From positions 558,001 to 622,000 of the forward strand of contig JAOPKB010000002.1 in assembly GCA_025517485.1 (NCBI GenBank): 64,000 bases of DNA, given 5' to 3'. A program made the translations under genes and the position numbers. This document shows, piece by piece, positions 15,608 through 24,538 of this stretch. Every line of letters starts with the position of its first letter. Within the stretch, counting starts at the first letter, position 1. The notes under the pieces were generated by a model that saw only the letters and a list, made by a program, of their open reading frames with translations, was not told the DNA's origin and did not search any database. The DNA comes from Natronoglomus mannanivorans (GTDB lineage: Archaea > Halobacteriota > Halobacteria > Halobacteriales > Natrialbaceae).

Positions 15608-16993
15608 ATGGTGTTGTCTCCGCTTTTCGAGGTCGCGCTCGCTACCTACGAGGTTCCGTTCACCGGCCTCGAGGTCGATCAGCAATTCGTGACGATCGCG
15701 GGTGTGATCACGGTCGCGATCCTCATCGCGCTCTCGGGGTTCTTCTCTTCGTCGGAGATCGCGATGTTCTCGCTCCCGAAACACCGTGTCGACGGGATGG
15801 TCGAGGAGGGTGTCGCGGGTGCCCGACGCGTAAAGGCGCTGAAGGAGGATCCGCATCGTCTGCTCGTGACGATCCTCGTCGGGAACAACATCGTCAACAT
15901 CGCGATGTCCTCGATCGCGACGGCAATTCTGTCGATCCACTTCGGGGGGCTCGTCGGCGTTTTGCTCGCGACGTTCGGTATCACCGCCATCGTCTTGTTG
16001 TTCGGCGAGAGCGCGCCCAAGTCCTACGCCGTCGAGAACACGGAGACGTGGTCGGTCCGGATCGCGAAACCGCTGAAGGTAACCGAGTATCTCCTCCTCC
16101 CGCTGGTCGTCCTCTTCGATTATCTCACTCGGCAGGTGAACAAGGTTACCGGCTCGACCGGGACGATCGAGACGCCGTACGTCACCCGCGACGAAATTCA
16201 GGGCATGATCGAGTCCGGCGAGCGCGAGGGCGTCTTAGAGGAAGAAGAACACGAGATGCTCCAGCGGATCTTCCGCTTTAACAACACCATCGTCAAAGAG
16301 GTGATGACCCCGCGTCTGGACGTCACCGCCGTCCCCAAAGACGCCGGAATCGACGAGGCCATCGAGACCTGTATCCAGAGCGGTCACGCCCGCATTCCGG
16401 TCTACGAGGGGAGCCTCGACAACGTCCAGGGCGTCGTCCACATCCGTGATCTCGTCCGCGACCTCAACTACGGCGAGACCGCCGATCTCCAGTTGGAGGA
16501 TCTGATCCAGCCGACGCTGCACGTCCCCGAGTCGAAGAACGTCGACGAACTGCTCGCGGAGATGCGCGAAGCCCGCATGCACATGGTCATCGTCATCGAC
16601 GAGTTCGGGACTACCGAGGGGCTGGTGACCATGGAGGACATGATCGAGGAGATCGTCGGCGAGATTCTCGAAGGCGGCGAGGAGGAGCCGGTCGAGTACA
16701 TCGACGACGACACCGTCCTCGTCCGCGGCGAGGTCAATATCGAGGACGTCAACGAGGCCCTCGAGATCGAACTGCCGGAGGGCGAGGAGTTCGAGACGAT
16801 CGCCGGCTTCATCTTCAACCGCGCCGGTCGCCTCGTCGAAGAGGGCGAGGAGATCGACTTCGACAGCGTCCGCATCACGATCGAGGACGTCGAAAACACG
16901 CGGATCATGAAGGCGCGAGTGACGAAACTCGAGCCGGAACCCGACGAAGAGGCGGCGCTCGAAGAGGACGATGCGAGTTCGCTCGAGGAGTGA
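15608..16993 (+). CDS. CNNM/CorC-family membrane protein with CBS pair
   Basis: A 461-residue protein of the HlyC/CorC (UPF0053) family, linked to Mg2+ and other cation efflux. Residues ~1-190 form a DUF21/CNNM membrane domain with about four helices (GFFSSSEIAMFSLPKHR, LVGNNIVNIAMSS, LLFGESAPKSYA). A CBS pair follows (EVMTPRLDVTAVP; GHARIPVYEGSLDNVQG; MHMVIVIDEFGTTEGLVT), then a C-terminal CorC_HlyC domain (LVRGEVNIEDVNEALEIELP). The ATG at 15608 is chosen; the upstream in-frame extension to 15467 is antisense to the glutaredoxin gene and non-conserved. CBS domains probably sense ATP-Mg. Confidence 0.92.
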   Translation: MVLSPLFEVALATYEVPFTGLEVDQQFVTIAGVITVAILIALSGFFSSSEIAMFSLPKHRVDGMVEEGVAGARRVKALKEDPHRLLVTILVGNNIVNIAMSSIATAILSIHFGGLVGVLLATFGITAIVLLFGESAPKSYAVENTETWSVRIAKPLKVTEYLLLPLVVLFDYLTRQVNKVTGSTGTIETPYVTRDEIQGMIESGEREGVLEEEEHEMLQRIFRFNNTIVKEVMTPRLDVTAVPKDAGIDEAIETCIQSGHARIPVYEGSLDNVQGVVHIRDLVRDLNYGETADLQLEDLIQPTLHVPESKNVDELLAEMREARMHMVIVIDEFGTTEGLVTMEDMIEEIVGEILEGGEEEPVEYIDDDTVLVRGEVNIEDVNEALEIELPEGEEFETIAGFIFNRAGRLVEEGEEIDFDSVRITIEDVENTRIMKARVTKLEPEPDEEAALEEDDASSLEE

Positions 16994-17066
16994 GTTCTAT
17001 TGCGGTATGCGGTCCGACGTCCGACGTCGTAGTGATCGGGTGTCTGTGAGTCGCCGTCTCCTGGCC

Positions 17067-17768
17067 CTACGATCGCGTCCCGACGGCCCCTTTCACTTCG
17101 CGTGCGACCTCTGGCGGCACGACGAGTCGCCGCGGACCGGGAACGTACTTTCCGTCGGGCTGGGCGTACTCGAGACTGAGTACCGCCGCGTCGCCGATTC
17201 GGTAGACCGAGACGCCTTCGATGTGCTCGAGGTCGACCGCTTCGTCGGGATCGTAGAGGTAGAGGCGCCGTTCCTCGAGGTCGAGCGTCCCGACCGACTG
17301 GAGGAACACGGAGAGCGCGATCGCGACCAGCGCGAGCGGGAGCGTCAGTGCGGCCAGTCCGGTGAACGGGCCGGCACCCTCCAGCAGACCGAACTCGACG
17401 ACGAGTCGTCCGATCCCCATCAGCGTGCCGATGACAGCGAGCATCGCGATCGTTCCTAGCGCGGCGTCCGTCGCCCGTCTGAGCCCCGTCCCGGTTGGGT
17501 TCGTAACCGAGAGTCTGGTGGTCAGTCGCTCGAGGTGGCGTTCGGTGTTTCCGCTGGCGGCGAGTGCGAGTATCGTCACGACGAGTGCGGCGAAGACGGC
17601 GACGACGATCGACTGGCCGCCGGTCTCGCCGGTCAGATCGAACAGTCGCCAGAAGACGATGAGAACGATGGCCGCGAAGAACGTGCCGACGCCGAGTGAC
17701 CACAGCACACGGACGGTTCGAGAGGTCGTGGGGTCACGTCGCCACTGTACCGTTCGGGAGTCGTCCAT
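17067..17768 (-). CDS. Haloarchaeal integral membrane protein, unknown function
   Basis: A 233-residue protein with four predicted membrane helices in two pairs (FFAAIVLIVFW; IVVAVFAALVVTILALAAS; AALGTIAMLAVIGTLMGIG; LAALTLPLALVAIALSVFLQ) and a C-terminal ~70-residue soluble domain with YLYDPDEAVDLEHIEGVSVYR, perhaps a small beta domain. I do not recognise a function. ATG 17768 (MDDSRTVQWRRDP) is preferred over 17822 because the extra 18 residues are Arg-rich shadow sequence. The gene is convergent with the CNNM gene and divergent from the next gene. Confidence 0.7.
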   Translation of the reverse strand: MDDSRTVQWRRDPTTSRTVRVLWSLGVGTFFAAIVLIVFWRLFDLTGETGGQSIVVAVFAALVVTILALAASGNTERHLERLTTRLSVTNPTGTGLRRATDAALGTIAMLAVIGTLMGIGRLVVEFGLLEGAGPFTGLAALTLPLALVAIALSVFLQSVGTLDLEERRLYLYDPDEAVDLEHIEGVSVYRIGDAAVLSLEYAQPDGKYVPGPRRLVVPPEVAREVKGAVGTRS

Positions 17769-17981
17769 GGATCGTACTCGCCGTCGTACGGGTAAAGACC
17801 GTTCGGTCTCCGCGAGGTGCAAGACGGTGGCGTCGCCCGGTCACGTGATCGTTACCCGGGAGTCGGGCACAAACCCTCGTCTTCAGGGCGGCTGTCGACG
17901 GTCGTCGGACACGCCCGACTCGAGAGCGAGTCGGTGTATGCAACCCGAGGCACTACCCATCTGGAGCGCCTCCGTTCGCCC

Positions 17982-18434
17982 ATGGTTGACGAGGACCTCG
18001 AACTCGAGCGAGACGTCGGACAGGCGACGATCGTCTACGAGACGGCCGACGAGAGTATCGAAGAGACGACCGTTCCGAACGAACACATCGCGTACTTTCA
18101 GGATCACTGGATCATCAAGACCGACGAGGACGAGGAGGGGCGGGATCTGGTTCGGCGGATTCCCGCACAGCGGGTCTTCCACGTCGAACGGACCGTCGAG
18201 GAGTTCGCAGAGGAGGTCAAGACGGTCCGCGATCAGGTCGAGTCGTTCGCCGCGGATCTCCGGACGAAGATTCCGGTCGGTGGCGGGTCCGATGATGAGG
18301 AGAGGCGAGCCAGGCGCGAGAGCGAGAGTGACGTGGGGCCGATCAACATCGACATCAGTGAGGGTGAGGAGAGCGAGCGAGGCGACGATCGGAGAGGCGA
18401 TGATCGGAGGGACGAGAACGACGATCCGGTGTAG
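17982..18434 (+). CDS. Conserved haloarchaeal hypothetical acidic protein
   Basis: A 150-residue soluble protein starting at ATG 17982 (MVDEDLELERDVGQ). The first ~75 residues look like a small beta domain (ATIVYETADESIEETTVPNE, HWIIKTDEDEEGRDLVRRIP, RVFHVERTVEEF), then a helix (EEVKTVRDQVESFAADLRT), then a disordered Asp/Arg/Glu tail with GDDRR repeats. I recognise no function. The ORF is open upstream to 17817, but that part is Arg-rich and unlikely to be translated. Convergent with the PiT gene downstream. Confidence 0.68.
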   Translation: MVDEDLELERDVGQATIVYETADESIEETTVPNEHIAYFQDHWIIKTDEDEEGRDLVRRIPAQRVFHVERTVEEFAEEVKTVRDQVESFAADLRTKIPVGGGSDDEERRARRESESDVGPINIDISEGEESERGDDRRGDDRRDENDDPV

Positions 18435-18455
18435 GTCGAGATACTGTCGGACGGA

Positions 18456-19649
18456 TCAGAGGAGCAGGACGTCGACGGCCCTGTACCCCAGATAGGAGAC
18501 GCCCAGCGAGAGTGCGAGCGAGAGTATCCACGCCAGTACGGTGTACCCCATCTTTCGGACGCTCACGCCGCCGCCGGCGCCCGCCGCGGCGTAGCCGCTG
18601 CCGATGATCGAACTGACGATAATCTCGTTGAACGAGACCGGAATCCCGTAGAGGACGGCGGTCTGGGCGATCGCAAAGGACGGGATGAGTGCGGCGATCG
18701 ACCGGCGCGGGCCGAGCGAGGAGTAGTCCTGTGAGATCGCCTTGATCATCCGCGGTGCGCCCGTCCACGACCCGAGCAGGAGTCCGAAGCCACCGCCGAA
18801 CAGGAGCGCTAGCAACGGGATCTCGAGGTCGCCCGAGAGCGGGATCAGCGGTCCGATCGCGAGTCCGACCTGGCTGCCGCCGGCGGAGAACGCGACGAGC
18901 GCGCCCAGAATGAGCAGAAAGTGCCGTTCGCCGCGGTCGACGTCGTTTCGCAGGTCGAACGCGAGGACGGCCGCCCACAGTGCCATGATCAGGGTCGTCG
19001 TCACGACGATCCCGAGCAGTTGTGGTCCGGGGAGCCACTCGCCGGTGGCGGCGGCGATCGAGGCGCCGCCGGCGTCGGCCGGGCCGAGCACCGCGAACTC
19101 GATGTTGGCGACGATCGCACCGATGAGGGCGGCGAGACCGACGATGAGGTATCGCTCTGGAACGGGTTCGTCGCGCAGCAGTCGCGCGATCACGTAAGCG
19201 AGGCCGCCGCCGACGAAGGGTGTCAGGATCCACAGCGCCGCGATCTCCTGATACTTCGCCCACGCGGGGTTGCCACCCATCGCCAGGCCGACGCCGATGA
19301 CCGCTCCCGTGACCGTGAACGCCGTCGCTATCGGATACCCCGCGAAGACGCCGATCGCCACCAGCGCCGCGGCGACCGTCAGCCCGATCGTCGCCGCCTC
19401 CGGCGAGAGGACGACGCCGCCGATCAGCTCGTTTCCGACGGCCTCGGAGACGTTCGCGCCCTGCAAGACGGCACCCGCGAACCCCAGAATACCGACGATG
19501 AAACCCGCTCGCATTACCGAAATCGCGTTCGCACCGACCGCGGGTGCGAACGGCGTCGAGCCACTCGAGCCCGCGCCGATCGCCCAGGCCATAAAGAGGC
19601 TGGCGACGGCGGCCACGGCGAAGGTTCCCAACGTCGCGACGTCGACCAT
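18456..19649 (-). CDS. PiT-family inorganic phosphate transporter
   Basis: A 397-residue membrane protein with 10-11 helices and the PiT repeat: AWAIGAGSSGSTPFAPAVGANA in the N-terminal half and GALVAFSAGGSQVGLAIGPL in the C-terminal half, both being versions of the GANDxxN-type signature. It would import phosphate by cation symport. It differs clearly from the two other PiT homologues in this window (43058 and 46047), which are closer to each other. Single gene; intergenic DNA to the right contains a 16-bp perfect palindrome. Confidence 0.85.
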   Translation of the reverse strand: MVDVATLGTFAVAAVASLFMAWAIGAGSSGSTPFAPAVGANAISVMRAGFIVGILGFAGAVLQGANVSEAVGNELIGGVVLSPEAATIGLTVAAALVAIGVFAGYPIATAFTVTGAVIGVGLAMGGNPAWAKYQEIAALWILTPFVGGGLAYVIARLLRDEPVPERYLIVGLAALIGAIVANIEFAVLGPADAGGASIAAATGEWLPGPQLLGIVVTTTLIMALWAAVLAFDLRNDVDRGERHFLLILGALVAFSAGGSQVGLAIGPLIPLSGDLEIPLLALLFGGGFGLLLGSWTGAPRMIKAISQDYSSLGPRRSIAALIPSFAIAQTAVLYGIPVSFNEIIVSSIIGSGYAAAGAGGGVSVRKMGYTVLAWILSLALSLGVSYLGYRAVDVLLL

Positions 19650-19733
19650 CTGAATCTATCTGCGCTTACTGGCGGCCCCTACAAGTGTGTGCCGACCTGT
19701 GCTCGGCCGATCTCTCGATCCCGCGGTCCGGGT

Positions 19734-19749
19734 CCGGATCCGGATCCGG
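19734..19749. repeat. 16-bp perfect GC palindrome
   Basis: CCGGATCCGGATCCGG is a perfect palindrome in the divergent intergenic region between the PiT gene and the amino-acid ABC operon; a GGTCC-GGGTCC run precedes it. It lies ~85 bases before the PiT start and ~125 before the substrate-binding gene. It could be an operator or a cruciform; no factor can be named. Confidence 0.35.
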
Positions 19750-19871
19750 TGTCGACCTCGTGCCGTCCAGTTACGTACAATTGTCCAGTAAAATCCACAT
19801 TCAGTGCATTCATGGTGTTTTCTCACGAAAAATATCTCAACAATTAAGAAGTTTCCGGTGGAGTAGTAGAC

Positions 19872-20870
19872 ATGGACGAGTACGACCGCACGTTCGATCG
19901 TCGAGGGTATCTCAAGTGGACCGGTGCCACCGGTATCGCGGCGACAGTGGGACTGGCGGGTTGTCTCGAGGATGCCGATGACGGTAACGGCGACGGTAAC
20001 GGTGACGAGACCGGAAACGGAGTGGACGACGAGACCGACGACGAGGACGGGGAGGAAGCAGGGGACGAGGACGAAGACGAAGACGAGGACGATGACACCG
20101 AGGCCGGCGGCGAGATCGTCGCAGGAACCGCCTCCGGCTTCCCGCCGTTCGAGATGGTCGAGGACGGCGAACTGGTCGGCTTCGACATCGATCTGCTCGA
20201 GGCGGCCGTCGCCGAAACGGACTACGAACTGACCGGCTGGGAGGACCTCGGGTTCGACGGGCTGATTCCCGCACTGGAAAACGAGAACATCGACGTCATC
20301 GCCGCGGCGATGACGATCACCGAAGAACGCGAGGAGACGGTTTCGTTCACCGATCCCTACTACAGCGCCGATCAGTCGGTGCTGGTCCAGACCGACGGAG
20401 ACTTCGAACCCGAGGAGCTCGAGGACCTCGCGGGGCAAGCACTCGGTGCGCAGTCGGGGACGACCGGCGAGGGGGTCGTCGAAGAACAGATCGAGGACGG
20501 CACCTTCGACGAGGGTGACTACAGGTCCTACGACGAGTACGTGTTCGCCGTCGAAGAACTAGAGTCGGGCCTCCTCGACGCAGTGATTCTGGACGAACCG
20601 GTCGGAGAGACGTTCGAGGCCGACCGCGACGTCGAGGTGGCGTTCGTCTTCGAAACCGGCGAGGAGTACGGCTTCGCCGTCCGTCAGGACGACGAGGACC
20701 TCCAGGAGGCACTCAGCGAGGGTATCGCGGCGGTCGAAGACAGCAGTGAGTACGAGGAGATCACTCGCGAGTGGTTCGATCCGGACGAAGAAGAGAGAGA
20801 CGACGAAGACGAGGAAGACGAGGAAGACGACGAAGACAACGAAGACGAGAACGGCGACGAAGACGAGTAA
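19872..20870 (+). CDS. Polar amino-acid ABC transporter substrate-binding lipoprotein
   Basis: A 332-residue family 3 binding protein. The start MDEYDRTFDRRGYLKWTG is a Tat signal with lipobox LAGC (C31), so it is exported folded and lipid-anchored. A ~45-residue Asp/Glu/Gly linker leads to the binding domain: IVAGTASGFPPFEMVEDGE, GFDIDLLEAAV, and AAAMTITEEREETVSFTDPY, the classic signature for polar amino acids (His/Gln/Glu/Arg). It ends in a ~27-residue nearly pure D/E tail. First gene of a four-gene operon; an AT-rich box AAAATATCTC near 19838-19847 is the likely promoter. Confidence 0.92.
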   Translation: MDEYDRTFDRRGYLKWTGATGIAATVGLAGCLEDADDGNGDGNGDETGNGVDDETDDEDGEEAGDEDEDEDEDDDTEAGGEIVAGTASGFPPFEMVEDGELVGFDIDLLEAAVAETDYELTGWEDLGFDGLIPALENENIDVIAAAMTITEEREETVSFTDPYYSADQSVLVQTDGDFEPEELEDLAGQALGAQSGTTGEGVVEEQIEDGTFDEGDYRSYDEYVFAVEELESGLLDAVILDEPVGETFEADRDVEVAFVFETGEEYGFAVRQDDEDLQEALSEGIAAVEDSSEYEEITREWFDPDEEERDDEDEEDEEDDEDNEDENGDEDE

Positions 20871-20881
20871 GCTAGCACGAC

Positions 20882-21727
20882 ATGGAGTTCGTTCCAGCGC
20901 TAGCGGAGACAGCCGTGACCGCCTCCACTGCGAGCGACGCGGTTCCACTCTTCACAGAGCCCATCCTCTCGGAGGAGACGGTCGCCGAGTACCTCGGCGA
21001 GGACTGGGCGTTCGTCTACCGGAACCGGGAGTACCTCCTGTGGGGTACCGTCGTCACGATCGCGTTGACGATCACCAGCCTGCTGCTCGGCTTTCTCGCG
21101 GGTTTTCCGGCTGGTGTGATCGAGGCGTACGGCGGTGGATACTCCAGGGCGTTCGTCCGAAAGTTCGGCGTCCTGTTGCGGGGCACGCCGATCCTCGTGA
21201 TCATGATCTACACGTTCTACGTCCTCCCGATCGGAATCGTACTGGATCCGGTACAGTCGGCTCTCGCCGGACTCGACGCGGTGCTCGGCCCGATTCCAGT
21301 CCCCGACGTCGGCGAGGCGTTCATGGCAGCGACCCTCGCACTGGGATTTCGTAGTGCAGCCTACCAGTCCCAGATCTTCCGCGGCGCCCTCCAGAACGTC
21401 GACGAGGGCCAGATGGAGGCCGCCCGATCGATCGGCATGAATCGCCTCGAGGCGATCCGTCACGTGATCGCCCCGCAGGCGCTTCGCCGGAGCGTCCCCG
21501 GCTTTCAAAACGAGTTTACCATCGTGTTGAAAGACACCTCGATCGCGTTCGCGATCGGGCTCGGAGAACTTCTCAAACGCAGCAACGACCTGTTCTTCCA
21601 GCAGACGACCGCGATTCTCGAGGTCATCATCTTCGCCAGCCTGATCTACTTCGTCTTGACTTTCAGCACCAATCGGACCCTCGATTACGTGAGCAACCGC
21701 TTCGCAATTCCAGGTGAATCATCGTGA
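20882..21727 (+). CDS. Amino-acid ABC transporter permease 1
   Basis: A 281-residue permease of the HisMQ/GlnP type. About five membrane helices follow an amphipathic N-terminus; the EAA loop reads AARSIGMNRLEAIRHVIAPQALRRSVPGF in outline, with the conserved G-x9-x-P, contacting the ATPase. RGTPILVIMIYTFYV and GFRSAAYQSQIFRGALQ are family hallmarks. It starts 11 bases after the binding-protein gene and its stop overlaps the ATPase start by four bases (GTGA), so the operon is tightly coupled. It should pair with the second permease as a heterodimer. Confidence 0.93.
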   Translation: MEFVPALAETAVTASTASDAVPLFTEPILSEETVAEYLGEDWAFVYRNREYLLWGTVVTIALTITSLLLGFLAGFPAGVIEAYGGGYSRAFVRKFGVLLRGTPILVIMIYTFYVLPIGIVLDPVQSALAGLDAVLGPIPVPDVGEAFMAATLALGFRSAAYQSQIFRGALQNVDEGQMEAARSIGMNRLEAIRHVIAPQALRRSVPGFQNEFTIVLKDTSIAFAIGLGELLKRSNDLFFQQTTAILEVIIFASLIYFVLTFSTNRTLDYVSNRFAIPGESS

Positions 21728-22554
21728 GCGAACGGAACCCAGACGACGCCGGTGGGCGCATCGAGAGCAAACGCGAGCGAGAGAGTGTCGCCGGGACGGC
21801 CGACGCGGAACGGGAGACGGAGCCGCTGCTCCGGATCGAGGACCTTTGGAAGTCCTACGGCAACGAGGAAGTCCTGCGGGGGGTCTCACTCGAGGTCGAC
21901 CGCGGCGACGTCGAGGTGCTCGTCGGCCCCAGCGGGAGCGGCAAGTCGACGCTCCTGCGCTGTCTCAACCGCCTGACGGAAGTCGACAGCGGTCACGTCT
22001 ATCTCGGCGAGACGGAGGTGACGGGCCCGGACACCGACCCCAACGCCATCCGCCAGCAGATCGGGATGGTGTTTCAGGACATCAACCTCTTTACCCACCT
22101 CACTGCACGCCAGAACATCACGCTCGGACTCCGAAAGGTGCGGGGACAGAGCAAGGCTGAGGCCCGTCGGCGGGCCGATTCCGAACTGGACCGCGTCGGA
22201 CTCTTAGCGCAGGCCGGCTCCTACCCGGCACAGCTCTCGGGCGGCCAGAAACAGCGTGTCGGCATCGCCCGCGCGCTGGCGATGGATCCCGAGGTGATGC
22301 TGTTCGACGAGCCGACCAGCGCGCTCGACCCCGAACTGAGCAACGAGGTCCTCGAGGTGATGAGCCAGCTCGTCGCCGAGGGGATGACGATGGTCGTCGT
22401 CACTCACGAGATGCGCTTCGCCCGCGGCGGTGCGACGGGGATCACGTTTCTGGACGAGGGGAAAGTGATCGAACACGGGCCGCCCGATCAGATCTTCGAC
22501 GATCCGGAACGCGAACGAACCGCCCGGTTCTTCCAGAGCATTCGCCATGAGTGA
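21724..22554 (+). CDS. Amino-acid ABC transporter ATP-binding protein
   Basis: A 276-residue ATPase starting at GTG 21724. Walker A is GPSGSGKST, the Q-loop is GMVFQDINLF, the signature LSGGQKQRVGIARAL, Walker B LFDEPTSALDPE, and the H-loop VTHEMRFAR, all intact. Domain order matches GlnQ/HisP. A ~30-residue charged N-terminal extension precedes the core. It powers uptake through the permeases on both sides. Confidence 0.95.
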   Translation: MSERNPDDAGGRIESKRERESVAGTADAERETEPLLRIEDLWKSYGNEEVLRGVSLEVDRGDVEVLVGPSGSGKSTLLRCLNRLTEVDSGHVYLGETEVTGPDTDPNAIRQQIGMVFQDINLFTHLTARQNITLGLRKVRGQSKAEARRRADSELDRVGLLAQAGSYPAQLSGGQKQRVGIARALAMDPEVMLFDEPTSALDPELSNEVLEVMSQLVAEGMTMVVVTHEMRFARGGATGITFLDEGKVIEHGPPDQIFDDPERERTARFFQSIRHE

Positions 22555-22614
22555 GTTGGCGGTCGTTCCAGCGTTGGTTGCGACCGACCCGGCGATCGCT
22601 GGGGTGTCCTCGAG

Positions 22615-23646
22615 ATGAGCGACTCGAGCCCCGATGGGGTGCGAGACCGACTCGGTGGCTCGAGTCGTCGGATCGGACCCGTACTCGCGGTACTGGCGGG
22701 CGTCGCGTTCTGGGGCTGGCTCCTCACCCGCTGGTTCAACGACTGGGTGCTCGCGCGAGTAGGCGTTGGACCGGGGGCCGGGGAGAACTACCTCTCGCCG
22801 GCGCCGTTCGAGGCCGCGGCGGAGACGTTCGAGGGGACCGTCGCGACGGTCGGGCCGGTCCGTCTGCCGATGAACTGGCTCGCGACACTGTTCGACGGCG
22901 TGGCGCTGGCGATCGACATCGCACCGATCCTCGCCGACGGCGCGTGGAACACGATCGTCCTGACGGGCGTCAGTATCGTGCTCGGATTGTTCATCGCGGT
23001 TCCGATCGCCGTCCTCCGGGTCTACGGCGGTCCGTTCCGATGGATCGCGCTGGCGTACACGGAACTGATCCGCGGGACGCCGTTGCTCGCCCAGCTGTTC
23101 GTCCTCTACTACGGGCTACCCCTAGCCGTCTGGATCAACGACCTCGAGATGGTCGGCCGAGGATTCGTCCCCGAGTACGCCTTCTGGATCGCGATTATCG
23201 GCTTCACGATCAACGGCTCGGCCTATCAGACCGAGTACATCCGCGGGGCGCTCGAGAGCGTCGACGAGGGGCAACTGACCGCCGCCAGAGCGATCGGCAT
23301 GACCCGACTCGAGGGAATCCGTCACGTCGTCCTTCCTCAGACGCTCCGGTACGGCATTCCGGCGTGGACGAACGAACTCGTCTACCTGATCAAGTACTCC
23401 TCGCTGGCGGGGTTCATCACGGTCCCAGAACTCTACTACCGGGCCAGTCGCGTCGCGTCGTCGACGTTCGAGTATACGCCGATCTTCACGCTGCTCGCGC
23501 TGGTCTACCTCGGACTCGTGTTGACGGCGACCGACGCGATGGGTCGTCTGGAACGGCGCGTCGCGATTCCCGGATTGGGGCAGGTCGGTGGGCGACAGCA
23601 GGGAACGAGCAAAGAGACGAGAACGGACGCCGACGAAACGGCGTGA
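22615..23646 (+). CDS. Amino-acid ABC transporter permease 2
   Basis: A 343-residue HisMQ-type permease, longer than the first by a ~90-residue N-terminal part with an additional helix (IGPVLAVLAGVAFWGWLLT) and an external segment. The EAA loop is AARAIGMTRLEGIRHVVLPQ, and RGTPLLAQLFVLYYGLP and GSAYQTEYIRGALES are family motifs. ATG 22615 is used (MSDSSPDGVRDRL); the gap of 60 bases after the ATPase gene is the only loose joint in the operon. With the other three genes it gives a complete importer. Confidence 0.92.
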   Translation: MSDSSPDGVRDRLGGSSRRIGPVLAVLAGVAFWGWLLTRWFNDWVLARVGVGPGAGENYLSPAPFEAAAETFEGTVATVGPVRLPMNWLATLFDGVALAIDIAPILADGAWNTIVLTGVSIVLGLFIAVPIAVLRVYGGPFRWIALAYTELIRGTPLLAQLFVLYYGLPLAVWINDLEMVGRGFVPEYAFWIAIIGFTINGSAYQTEYIRGALESVDEGQLTAARAIGMTRLEGIRHVVLPQTLRYGIPAWTNELVYLIKYSSLAGFITVPELYYRASRVASSTFEYTPIFTLLALVYLGLVLTATDAMGRLERRVAIPGLGQVGGRQQGTSKETRTDADETA

Positions 23647-23673
23647 ACGGAACGGGGGCTCCTCGGAGACGAG

Positions 23674-24390
23674 TCAGTTCGTCGTCGACCGCGAGTTGTC
23701 CTCCGGCTCCGGCGGCGCCTCGACACCCTCGATGGCTTCGGCAGTGTCGGTGTCCTTCTCGGTCTCGACGTGCCAGCGGTCGACCTGATCCTCGAGTTCG
23801 GCGAGTCGGTCGGAGACGTTCTCTTTGAGCACGTCGTCGTTGACGTTGACCTCGAAAACGAACGTCTCACCCTCGCCGCGGGTCGATTGTTGGATGTTGG
23901 CGCTGACGAGTTCGTTGTCGAAGTAGTACGGTGCCAGCTGGGTCATCACGTTCTGGTAGACCGTGTCCTCGACCCGGCGGATCGCCTTCCGGCTCGCGGA
24001 GTCGGCCGCCCGCGCGACGTAGTCGATCGACTCCTTCCAGTTGCCGACCGCGTTCTCGGCGTCGTCGTTCTCGAGTGCTTCGTAGGACTCGGAGAGTTTC
24101 TCGCCGGCGGTTTTGATGTCCTCGTCGGGGTCTTTGCCGGCTTTCTCTCCTTTCCCTTCCTCGACGCTGGCCTGGTCGGCGGTTTTCTCGCTGACGTCGG
24201 TATCGAGTGTCTCGTGGGCCTTGGGTCGCCACTCCTCCCACTCGTCGTACGCGCGAGCGAAGCGAGCGCCGTAGTCCTCGTCGGGATCGTGGACATCGGC
24301 GTCTCGGAGGGCGTACGTGATGCGTTCGCCGTGTTCGACGACGTCGCCCCAGTCACCGCGGATCTTGAACCCGGAGATGCTCTCTTCCAT
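23674..24390 (-). CDS. DUF5828-like haloarchaeal protein
   Basis: A 238-residue cytosolic protein whose N-terminus, MEESISGFKIRGDWGDVVEHG, I recall as typical of the haloarchaeal DUF5828 family (unverified). It is mostly helical and highly charged, with a segment KLSESYEALENDDAENAVGN, then AADSASRKAIRRVEDTVYQNVMTQ, and a C-terminal beta/coil part FVFEVNVNDDVLKENVSDRLAELEDQV that reads like a coiled coil. Function unknown. Convergent with the ABC operon; 27 bases separate the stops. Confidence 0.8.
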   Translation of the reverse strand: MEESISGFKIRGDWGDVVEHGERITYALRDADVHDPDEDYGARFARAYDEWEEWRPKAHETLDTDVSEKTADQASVEEGKGEKAGKDPDEDIKTAGEKLSESYEALENDDAENAVGNWKESIDYVARAADSASRKAIRRVEDTVYQNVMTQLAPYYFDNELVSANIQQSTRGEGETFVFEVNVNDDVLKENVSDRLAELEDQVDRWHVETEKDTDTAEAIEGVEAPPEPEDNSRSTTN

Positions 24391-24495
24391 TCGGTCGGTC
24401 CGGGTCTATGGCGTCAGTCCGTATAAACTTCTCCGCTGTGGCGAAAAATCGCGGAAGTTCGAGCGAATTGTGTCGGTTGGCGTGCGTGACGCCCT

Positions 24496-24520
24496 CCCAC
24501 GACTAAAGTCGTGGGCTTCC
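24496..24520 (+). repeat. Terminal hairpin repeat, left copy
   Basis: Perfect palindrome CCCACGACTAAAGTCGTGGG followed by CTTCC, 19 bases beyond the tnpB stop. Identical over 25 bases to the copy at 26407-26431. It probably belongs to the 3' end region of the element that encodes the omega RNA. Confidence 0.75.
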
Positions 24521-24538
24521 CCTCCGCTGACGCGTGAT

